A stretch of 6,836 nucleotides of DNA from Solobacterium sp. UBA1789 (GTDB lineage: Bacteria; Bacillota_I; Bacilli_A; Erysipelotrichales; Erysipelotrichaceae), in the NCBI GenBank assembly GCA_002314515.1, contig DCGB01000070.1, forward strand, positions 155 through 6,990, in the 5' to 3' direction. Numbering within the stretch: the first letter of the stretch is position 1; the number at the start of each line of letters is the position of its first letter. Positions 1-6,175 of this stretch are shown here, one piece after another. Both the position numbers and the translations under genes were made by a program. The notes beneath the pieces were generated by a model. The model did not search any database. It was not told where the DNA came from and worked only from the letters and a program-made list of their open reading frames with translations.

Positions 1-3000
1 CAGATCAAGCGACTGAATCATGGTATTAAAAGAAGAAGTCATCTTTTTGATATCTGTCACCGAATCAATACCCTCTTGTTTTAATAAGTCGGCATCAACT
101 ACATCATCAGCCATTTCCGTAATAAAAGTGACTGTATTTTCCTTTACCTCTGTATTATATAGACGATTATAGAGTTCACTGCGCATAAAGATATAATGTT
201 CATAATACATCGTTGCAATACCCTCAACTCTGACATTCGCAAGACTTCCATCTTCAGCTTCCATCTTGATAGTATCGCCATATTTGATGTCATTATTTAC
301 GGCAAATTTTTTGGTGATAATAACACCATTTGTCGATAATTCCAGAGTCTTCTTGGTATCATAGTCAGTCAATGACACATATTTATTTAAATCTTCTTCA
401 GAACCAATAACTGCCTTGGCCGTTGCCTCATTATCCGCAAATTTAACCGATGTCGTATAAGTCAGAAAACTTGTAATATTGCTTGCATCATATTCTTTAG
501 AGACATAAGTAATGATTTCATCTTTATATTGACTATCACTTAGAGTTGCCTGATGAGACATGTGCATGATACCACCATACTGTTCATTGATAATTGTTGA
601 AATGGAGTCGCTGACACCAAAGCCAATGATCAATAAACCGCAACAACCCGCTACACCAATGACTGTCATAAAGAAACGCTGTTTATAGCGAATGATATTA
701 CGGGCCGTAATCTTGGAAGTAAAAGATAATTTATCCCAGATAAAAGATATCTTTTCAATGAAGGTCTTGCGCATTGTCTTTGGAGCCTTTGGTCGCATCA
801 GTGAAGCCGGATTTTCTTTTAAAGAAGATCTGGCCACAAAATAAGTGACTAAGCAAATCAGGACAATGAAAGAAAAGAAAGATACCATTAATGGCAACAA
901 AGGCAGATAGAGGCTGATATCCGGATTGCGATACATCAGACCCCAGCACATATAAATTACAACCGGGAAAGTGACAACACCAAAGAAGACACCAGGTAAG
1001 GCTCCACAGAAAGAAGCCAGACCGGCATAGATAACATATTTAGAAATAATTGCATTCCTGGAATAGCCCAAGGCTGATAGACAGCCGATTTCATTGCGCT
1101 GTTCATCAATCAGCCTGGTCATTGTTGTCATACATACCAAAGCCGCAACTAAGAAGAATAGGATTGGGAAAGCAATGCCGATATTATGCATCTGTGCCGA
1201 ATTACTCTTATAAAGGGCAGAAGAGTAATGTTTAGTTCGATCCAGAACTGTCCATTCGGCATCTGACAGATCTGCCAGATCCTGACATGCCTGGGCAATT
1301 TCTTCTTCGGCATCACTGATTTCCTGCTGATAATCATTTAAGGCCTGATAATAATCACTAAGTGATGAATTATAGGTTTCTTCGCCTTCTTTTATTTCTT
1401 CTTCGGCATCCAGCAACTGTTTTTCTGATTTATCAAGTAAAGCCTGGGCAGCATCAATAGAGGCATAACCCTGTTCGATGTTTAACTGATATCGTCTGAT
1501 TTCTTCTAAACCCTGATAACTTTCAAGCACCGAACCGCCTGCCATTTCATCCAGATTAGCACGTGCTTCATCAATTTTCTGCTGACGAATTGCTGGATAG
1601 GCATTGATTGTCCCCAGTTTAATCTGATTAGCCATTAATTCAACCTGAAGAATATATGCTTCTTCCTTATCTTGAACTGCTATTAAATCAGCTTCATTCT
1701 GCAATATATCATTATTGACCTGTTCCAGCATTTCTTTTGAAAAGGCGGCATAAAACTCATTAAAACTATCTTTTTTGATATCATCCTGTTCATTCAATAA
1801 GGCATTTCCATAGTCAAGCTGCTTTTTATTGCCTGCCAGTTCAACTTCTAATGCATATTCATTACCTATCAGTATTGTTAATTGGGCAGTTTTTGCCTCA
1901 TATTCCTGCTGAAGCTGGGCTAATGTACTCTGTTTCTCGTTTTCATCTAAACCTGTATTATTTTGAACTTCGTCAATCTGTTTTAAAACTGCACATAGAT
2001 TTTCTTTGATTAGTGTTTTCTGGTATTGAATACCTTGTAAATCGGTTTCGTTCTGTTCAATAGTACTGCTCAGCTGTTCCAGACCTTCTTTTGTCTCTGG
2101 ATATGTTAATTCACCCATTGAGCAATAGACATTATATAAAGTTGAGGTGCTGGCATAGAGGTCATCAAAAGACTGACCACTGTCTTTTTCTATCTGGGCA
2201 ATCTGTTCATTTAATTGGCTTTTACCTTCATCAAGCTGCTGACGATTGGAGTCCAGTTCATCCTGGCCTTCTTTTAGCTTTTTCTTTCCATCGTTAATGG
2301 CTTCTTTGCCGTCATTGATTTCTTTATCAGCATCCGCAAGTTTACGACGGGCATCCGCAAATTCAGCTTCTGCTTCTTTTTTGGCATCAGACAGTTCCTC
2401 TCTGGCATCTGCTATTTCTTCTTCTGCTTCTAAGACGATGGCGTTTTTATTGACATCTTTCTGGGTCTTGGCCAGATTTTCAATATCTTCCACACCCTGA
2501 TCGACATAATCAAAATACTGGTCAGAAAAAGAGTCGTATGTATCGGCATCACTCAGACAAAGATAGGCAGAAGTGTAGTATTCAGCCAGGAAATTATCTT
2601 TATCGACATAAATTGTATTTTCTAAAGTCAGATTATGAAAGGTTGAATAGGTATCAAATTCTGACATATATTCAGGAGAAATAATCAGACCAACAATCGT
2701 ATAATCAACATTCTCCAGAATCTCACTTAAATCATCTTCCTCATCCTGAATCAGATGAATATGATAGCCACCTTCAGGCAGAGAATCCTGGTAATAGGAA
2801 TAAAGTCCCAGACATTCGCTATCATTCTGGGGATATCTTCCTTCAACCAGAATAAACTCATTAACATTACTATCAAGTTCACGAACTCTGGTAACCTTTT
2901 TTTCGTTATCATCCCCAATTGCCAGACAATCTACAAAGCGTGAACCAAAGACTCTTTCAACACCTTCTACATTGTTTATTGCCTCTAAATCATCATCACA

Positions 3001-3237
3001 AAAACCATAGTTGGAATATATCTGAATATCCTGGAGATGATATTCATCGGCATAGACATCAACTGAATGACGCATGATATAGGAAGACGACAAAAGACCC
3101 ATCATAAAAGCTGTACCGACAAAGACAATCGCAACCAGTGTAATGAAACGCTTTTTGGTAGTCGAAATAAGTCTAAAGGTATCGGTATTAAAGGCCTTTT
3201 TTGCGGATGATCCTTTTTTAAATGGTTTTACTGACAC
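1..3237 (-). CDS. Giant FtsX-family ABC transporter permease with long coiled-coil ectodomain (C-terminus outside window)
   Basis: An uninterrupted frame of 1079 codons runs from a GTG at 3237 to the left edge, so the 3' end is missing. Seen: a basic cytoplasmic tail, then TM1 (about residues 31-53), an extracytoplasmic region of about 630 residues, TM2 (about 686-708), TM3 (about 734-756), TM4 (about 778-802), TM5 (about 855-878), and a second ectodomain from about 879 that is cut off. This is the first 1+3 FtsX module plus the start of a second, so three more TMs are expected. Between TM2 and TM3, RNEIGCLSALGYSR matches the FtsX cytoplasmic coupling segment. EGRYP (132-136) resembles the MacB-type core domain before the coils. 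Residues 266-352 and about 585-660 form heptad coiled coils. The GTG is chosen because it overlaps the ATPase stop, has GGAAGGAA 10 bases upstream, and the first in-frame ATG lies inside TM1. The family moves lipids, lipoproteins or peptides, or transmits force to hydrolases; the substrate here is unknown. Confidence 0.9.
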   Translation of the reverse strand, partial: MSVKPFKKGSSAKKAFNTDTFRLISTTKKRFITLVAIVFVGTAFMMGLLSSSYIMRHSVDVYADEYHLQDIQIYSNYGFCDDDLEAINNVEGVERVFGSRFVDCLAIGDDNEKKVTRVRELDSNVNEFILVEGRYPQNDSECLGLYSYYQDSLPEGGYHIHLIQDEEDDLSEILENVDYTIVGLIISPEYMSEFDTYSTFHNLTLENTIYVDKDNFLAEYYTSAYLCLSDADTYDSFSDQYFDYVDQGVEDIENLAKTQKDVNKNAIVLEAEEEIADAREELSDAKKEAEAEFADARRKLADADKEINDGKEAINDGKKKLKEGQDELDSNRQQLDEGKSQLNEQIAQIEKDSGQSFDDLYASTSTLYNVYCSMGELTYPETKEGLEQLSSTIEQNETDLQGIQYQKTLIKENLCAVLKQIDEVQNNTGLDENEKQSTLAQLQQEYEAKTAQLTILIGNEYALEVELAGNKKQLDYGNALLNEQDDIKKDSFNEFYAAFSKEMLEQVNNDILQNEADLIAVQDKEEAYILQVELMANQIKLGTINAYPAIRQQKIDEARANLDEMAGGSVLESYQGLEEIRRYQLNIEQGYASIDAAQALLDKSEKQLLDAEEEIKEGEETYNSSLSDYYQALNDYQQEISDAEEEIAQACQDLADLSDAEWTVLDRTKHYSSALYKSNSAQMHNIGIAFPILFFLVAALVCMTTMTRLIDEQRNEIGCLSALGYSRNAIISKYVIYAGLASFCGALPGVFFGVVTFPVVIYMCWGLMYRNPDISLYLPLLPLMVSFFSFIVLICLVTYFVARSSLKENPASLMRPKAPKTMRKTFIEKISFIWDKLSFTSKITARNIIRYKQRFFMTVIGVAGCCGLLIIGFGVSDSISTIINEQYGGIMHMSHQATLSDSQYKDEIITYVSKEYDASNITSFLTYTTSVKFADNEATAKAVIGSEEDLNKYVSLTDYDTKKTLELSTNGVIITKKFAVNNDIKYGDTIKMEAEDGSLANVRVEGIATMYYEHYIFMRSELYNRLYNTEVKENTVTFITEMADDVVDADLLKQEGIDSVTDIKKMTSSFNTMIQSLDL
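2182..2442 (-). repeat. Heptad (21-base) repeat region encoding coiled-coil arm 1 of the permease
   Basis: Encodes permease residues 266-352. Hydrophobic core positions fall at I275 and L282, then after one 11-residue step at F293, L300, I307, I314, L321, L328, L335, L342 and I349, exactly every seven residues. Small residues (Ala or Gly) recur in a second register at 278, 285, 296, 303, 310, 317, 324 and 338. The DNA also repeats: gcatccgcaa occurs at 2330 and again at 2351, 21 bases apart, and ccatcgttaat (2288) has a diverged copy, ccgtcattgat (2309), also 21 bases apart. This suggests growth by in-frame heptad duplication. It is an internal part of the gene, not a mobile or intergenic repeat. 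Confidence 0.75.
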
Positions 3238-3938
3238 TAGTATCTGATTCCTTCCGCATCCTCAGGTTTTTCATTGATTTCAATATTTTCAACCCGGCCA
3301 CTACGAACATGAATAATCTTATTTGCCATAGCGGTTAAGGCTGTATTGTGAGTAACAATAACTACTGTCATACCTTCTTTAAAACTCATATCCTGCAGAA
3401 CTTTTAAGACCTGTTTGCCGGTATTATAGTCAAGAGCACCTGTTGGTTCATCGCATAATAAGAGTTTAGGATTCTTGGCAACTGCTCTGGCAATAGCCAC
3501 TCTTTGTTGTTCACCACCGGATAACTGGGAAGGAAAATTATCCATGCGATCTTTTAGACCAACCATTTTCAAGACAGTGGCGGCATCAAGAGGCTTTCTG
3601 GAAATCTGTTCAGCCAATTCAACATTTTCCTTTGCCGTCAGATTCTGCATCAGATTATAAAACTGAAAAACAAAACCGATATCAAAACGCCGATAATCGG
3701 TCAGCTCATTCTCGTTATAGTGGGAAATCTCATGTTCATCAACAATGACCTTGCCACTGCTTGAAGAATCCATACCACCCAGAATATTCAATATAGTTGT
3801 CTTTCCAGCTCCAGAAGCACCTAAAATAACAACCAGTTCACCCTTTTCAATACTAAACGAACAGCCATTGAGGGCGTTGATTTCAATTTCTCCCATTTTA
3901 TAGGTTTTTATAACATCATTAAATTCAATATATGCCAT
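3237..3938 (-). CDS. ABC transporter ATP-binding protein, MacB/LolD/FtsE class
   Basis: A complete 233-residue nucleotide-binding subunit that hydrolyses ATP on the cytoplasmic face to power the adjoining permease. All motifs are present in order: Walker A GASGAGKTT (40-48), Q-loop glutamine 92 in FVFQFYNL, signature LSGGEQQR (139-146), Walker B LLLCDEP (159-165) with catalytic E164, D-loop GALD (167-170), and switch histidine H197 in VTHN. Length and the FQFYNLMQNLTAKENV style fit the MacB/LolD/FtsE subfamily, whose partners are FtsX-fold permeases; the gene next door is one. The ATG at 3938 has GGAG at 3947-3950 with 8 bases of spacing. Its stop TAG (3239-3237) shares its G with the permease GTG, so the two are probably translationally coupled and made in fixed ratio. 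No substrate-binding protein or membrane fusion protein lies upstream. The residues needed for catalysis all look intact. Confidence 0.96.
   Translation of the reverse strand: MAYIEFNDVIKTYKMGEIEINALNGCSFSIEKGELVVILGASGAGKTTILNILGGMDSSSSGKVIVDEHEISHYNENELTDYRRFDIGFVFQFYNLMQNLTAKENVELAEQISRKPLDAATVLKMVGLKDRMDNFPSQLSGGEQQRVAIARAVAKNPKLLLCDEPTGALDYNTGKQVLKVLQDMSFKEGMTVVIVTHNTALTAMANKIIHVRSGRVENIEINEKPEDAEGIRY
3248..3255 (-). promoter_or_regulatory. Ribosome binding site for the permease, inside the ATPase gene
   Basis: GGAAGGAA on the minus strand sits in the last codons of the ATPase gene, 10 bases before the GTG at 3237. It supports the GTG as the permease start, since no in-frame ATG precedes the first membrane segment. 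Confidence 0.6.
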
Positions 3939-3946
3939 ATTAAGCG

Positions 3947-3950
3947 CTCC
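3947..3950 (-). promoter_or_regulatory. Ribosome binding site of the ABC ATPase gene
   Basis: GGAG on the minus strand, 8 bases before the ATG at 3938, fixes the ATPase start. There is no competing in-frame start with a comparable site. Confidence 0.7.
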
Positions 3951-3960
3951 AAATTTATCG

Positions 3961-3978
3961 TGTATAACAATTTTATCA
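3961..3978 (-). promoter_or_regulatory. Candidate promoter(s) for the ABC ATPase-permease unit
   Basis: Read on the minus strand, TGATAAAAT (3978-3970) is an extended -10 element: a TG dinucleotide, one base, then TAAAAT, which matches five of six bases of TATAAT. It would start transcription near 3963, giving a leader of about 25 bases containing the GGAG. A second extended -10, TGTTATACA (3969-3961), follows directly, but its leader would be only about 16 bases. No good -35 hexamer is present for either, as can be the case for extended -10 promoters. Prediction by inspection only. Confidence 0.4.
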
Positions 3979-3983
3979 CAATT

Positions 3984-4012
3984 AGAGTCTATACCTGACC
4001 TGCTATAACTCT
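3984..4012. promoter_or_regulatory. Imperfect inverted repeat in the divergent promoter region, possible operator
   Basis: Left arm agagtctata (3984-3993) and right arm tataactct (4004-4012) are inverted copies apart from one extra c in the left arm, separated by 10 bases. The right arm contains the candidate murD -10 hexamer (4004-4009), and the left arm lies just upstream of the candidate ATPase -10. A dimeric regulator binding here could affect both divergent units. The arms are short and AT-rich, so chance is a real alternative. The loop is too long and the arms too weak for a terminator, and no T-tract follows. Confidence 0.3.
4001..4009 (+). promoter_or_regulatory. Candidate extended -10 promoter for murD-murI operon
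   Basis: TGCTATAAC is an extended -10 element (TG, one base, TATAAC, five of six consensus bases). Transcription would begin near 4016, leaving a leader of about 38 bases with the GAGG site. A perfect TATAAT at 4030-4035 is less likely to be the promoter because the start point would fall within the ribosome binding site. No convincing -35 was seen. Confidence 0.4.
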
Positions 4013-4040
4013 ATTTGCCATAAATGGTTTATAATTTTGT

Positions 4041-4045
4041 TGAGG
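4041..4045 (+). promoter_or_regulatory. Ribosome binding site that sets the murD start at 4054
   Basis: TGAGG is placed 8 bases before the ATG at 4054. The alternative in-frame ATG at 4024 has no such site and would add ten residues ahead of the conserved N-terminal nucleotide-fold strand, so 4054 is preferred. Confidence 0.75.
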
Positions 4046-4053
4046 TATTTTTT

Positions 4054-5388
4054 ATGAACTTAAAAAACAAAAAAGTTTTAGTCATCGGACTAGCCAAAAG
4101 CGGATTAGCTGCCATTCGTCTGTTAAAACAGCAGGAAGCTATTATTACTTTGACCGAAAAAAAGGATATCGAAAACATTAAAAAACAGGTTAACGACCCA
4201 ACTATCAATATTTGTAAACAGGAAATGGCCGTCTTTGAAGCCGATTATGATCTGGTAATTAAAAACCCTGGTGTTCCTATCTATTCACCAGAAATGAATA
4301 AACTAAGAGAAAGAAACATTCCAGTCATCACTGAAATCGAACTATCTTTCCAGCTGATGAAGAAACAGCATATCATTGCCATCACTGGCACCAATGGTAA
4401 GACCACAACAACAACCATGACCTATGAAATTTTAAAGAAAGCCTATGGTGATAAGGCTCATCTTTGTGGTAATGTTGGTACACCACTTTGTGACATTGTC
4501 GTGGACTATGATTTATTAAACAACGAAGGACACTATCTTGCTTTGGAAATATCCAATGCCCAATTGGCAAATATCGATAAGTTCAAAGCTGATATATCTG
4601 TCATTATCAATCTGACCCCAGACCATATTGACTTTATGGGTGGTCTTGATAATTACTATAAATCCAAGACTGAAGTCTATCGCAACTCCAGCAAAGATGA
4701 TCTCTTCCTTTTGAATGTTGATGATGAAGTCATTAAAGAATATACAGACCGTTATCCTATTCCTTGCCAAATCAGGACATTCTCATTAGAAAAAGAAGCA
4801 GATTCTTATCTAAAAGAAAATTATCTCTACATCCTTGGTGAGAAACTTTTGGATGTCAATAAAATACATCTGGTAGGAAAACACAATCTCCAGAATACCC
4901 TTATTGCAGCCACAGCCTGTAAAGAAAGTGGTGTCAGCAGTGAAGATATCAAAGAAGCTGTCTATAATTTCAAAGCGGTTGAACATCGCATTGAATTCGT
5001 CCGGGAAATCAATGGTGTCAAATACTATAACGATTCCAAGGGCACAAATACCGATGCCACAATCACAGCCCTCAATTCATTTGAAAAAGGTGTCATTCTG
5101 CTGGTTGGCGGTTTTGAAAAAGGCCTGCCAATGGATGAAATGCGCAAACATCTATCCTGTGTCAAAGAAGTTATCGGCTTTGGTCTATCTGGACCACGTA
5201 TTGCCAATGACTTAGTAGGCGATAAGGCCATTGTTGTCAAAGACCTGCCTGAGGCAGTAGAAGCTGCCAATAAGCTTGCAGTCAGTGGTGATATTATTCT
5301 TTTATCGCCAACTACTTCATCTTTTGACCAGTATTCTTCATATGAAGAAAGAGGACGTCATTTCAAGGAAATCGTCAACAATCTATGA
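4054..5388 (+). CDS. murD: UDP-N-acetylmuramoyl-L-alanine--D-glutamate ligase (MurD)
   Basis: Cytoplasmic Mur ligase of peptidoglycan synthesis, adding D-glutamate to UDP-MurNAc-L-Ala with ATP. The 444 residues are normal for MurD and show all three domains. The N-terminal UDP-binding fold begins KVLVIGLAKSG, with the KNPGVP motif following. The central ATPase domain has the P-loop TGTNGKTT (111-118, K116), DHID (190-193) and a lysine (K205) aligning with the carbamylated lysine of MurD. The C-terminal domain has GKHNLQN (275-281), EHR (310-312), NDSKGTN (326-332) and SPTTSSFDQY (418-427) followed by YEERG. Variants: the usual SSFQL is SNAQL here, the residue after DHxD is F rather than the common R, and SPACASFD is SPTTSSFD. 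The start at 4054 is set by TGAGG. The gene is not next to mraY, ftsW or murG as in the classical division and cell wall cluster. It overlaps murI by 4 bases, and its product consumes the D-Glu that MurI makes. Confidence 0.95.
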   Translation: MNLKNKKVLVIGLAKSGLAAIRLLKQQEAIITLTEKKDIENIKKQVNDPTINICKQEMAVFEADYDLVIKNPGVPIYSPEMNKLRERNIPVITEIELSFQLMKKQHIIAITGTNGKTTTTTMTYEILKKAYGDKAHLCGNVGTPLCDIVVDYDLLNNEGHYLALEISNAQLANIDKFKADISVIINLTPDHIDFMGGLDNYYKSKTEVYRNSSKDDLFLLNVDDEVIKEYTDRYPIPCQIRTFSLEKEADSYLKENYLYILGEKLLDVNKIHLVGKHNLQNTLIAATACKESGVSSEDIKEAVYNFKAVEHRIEFVREINGVKYYNDSKGTNTDATITALNSFEKGVILLVGGFEKGLPMDEMRKHLSCVKEVIGFGLSGPRIANDLVGDKAIVVKDLPEAVEAANKLAVSGDIILLSPTTSSFDQYSSYEERGRHFKEIVNNL

Positions 5389-6173
5389 AAGAAAAATATA
5401 TAGGCATCTTTGATTCCGGCTTTGGCGGCATGACTGTTGTCAGAAGACTCAAGGAATTAAGACCAAAACAGAATATTATTTATTTCGGTGATACCTCACA
5501 TGTCCCCTATGGTGACAAAACCCGGGATATGATCATTTCCTATGTTCTAAATGACATCGCTTTTTTAAAGACTTTTGACATTGACACCATCGGATTTGCC
5601 TGCAATACTGCTGATTCCCTGGTTTTAAATGAAGCTATGAGAACCTATCCTGATATTCGCTTTTTTGGCATCATTGGACCAAGCTGTACTCAGGCCATTA
5701 AAATCAGTCAAAACAAAAGAATAGGTGTCATTGCCACTTCAGCCGCCATCAACTCTGGCGTCTTTGAAAATACCCTTTTAAATCTGGATAAAAACCTGGC
5801 TGTCTTCTCCAAAGCCTGTCCTTTACTGGTACCTTTAGTTGAAGAAGGACGGATTTCTTCCAAAGATCCCGTACTTATGGCTGCCTTAAAAGACTACCTG
5901 CTGCCACTAAAAGAAAAAGGCATCGATACGCTGATATTAGGCTGTACCCATTATCCTTTGTTAAAAGATGCCATATCTTTAATTATTCCTGATATCAAAC
6001 TGGTATCTTCCTCTGATATGGCTGCTGAAAATATTGCCAATAATCTTGGCGATTATGAAGGAAGTGGCATATTACACTGTTATGTCAGTGGCGATAAGGA
6101 TCGTTTTGAAAATATCGGCAACAGCTTTATGAACCATGAAATCAACTTCAGTGTTGAACATGTAGATATTTAA
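5385..6173 (+). CDS. murI: Glutamate racemase (MurI)
   Basis: Cofactor-independent cytoplasmic racemase converting L-glutamate to the D-glutamate needed by MurD. The 262 residues match the family's usual length. Visible motifs: IFDSGFGG (8-15) with D10-S11, YFGDTSHVPYG (33-43), first catalytic cysteine C73 in ACNTADS, and second catalytic cysteine C187 in LGCTHYPLL, with H189. ACPLLVPLVEEG is also typical. Variants from the commonest form: the strand usually reading GVIxPG is GIIGPS, and TAR or TKR in the GDT loop is TSH. All acid-base residues I can identify are kept, so I expect an active enzyme. The ATG sits in ATGA, overlapping the murD stop; the nearest purine-rich stretch (AAGGAA, about 15 bases away) is too distant to be a strong site, so translation probably depends on murD. 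A member of the wider Asp/Glu racemase family acting on aspartate is less likely given the neighbour and motifs. Confidence 0.94.
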   Translation: MKEKYIGIFDSGFGGMTVVRRLKELRPKQNIIYFGDTSHVPYGDKTRDMIISYVLNDIAFLKTFDIDTIGFACNTADSLVLNEAMRTYPDIRFFGIIGPSCTQAIKISQNKRIGVIATSAAINSGVFENTLLNLDKNLAVFSKACPLLVPLVEEGRISSKDPVLMAALKDYLLPLKEKGIDTLILGCTHYPLLKDAISLIIPDIKLVSSSDMAAENIANNLGDYEGSGILHCYVSGDKDRFENIGNSFMNHEINFSVEHVDI

Positions 6174-6175
6174 CT

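Noticed and set aside
755..949. Short minus-strand ORF in another frame of the permease
   Set aside because: The frame of the permease is continuous through this stretch and encodes TM4 and the flanking loops.
2246..2500. Ser/Ala-rich plus-strand ORF of 84 codons
   Set aside because: It is the antisense of the Glu/Asp/Lys-rich coiled coil; its low-complexity composition follows from the repeat and it has no gene-like context.
4030..4035. Perfect TATAAT as the murD promoter
   Set aside because: Transcription would start at about 4042, inside the ribosome binding site, and no -35 sits at 16-18 bases upstream; TGCTATAAC at 4001 fits better.
4024..4053. Upstream ATG extending murD by ten residues
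   Set aside because: No ribosome binding site precedes it, the extension covers the TGAGG site of the ATG at 4054, and the family normally begins at the nucleotide-fold strand.
3939..4053. Riboswitch, small RNA or terminator in the intergenic region
   Set aside because: The interval is about 115 bases and taken up by two promoter candidates and ribosome sites; no stable stem with a T-tract was seen.
4904..5270. Alternative-frame plus- and minus-strand ORFs inside murD
   Set aside because: They fully overlap a well-supported conserved gene and have no recognisable motif or start signal.
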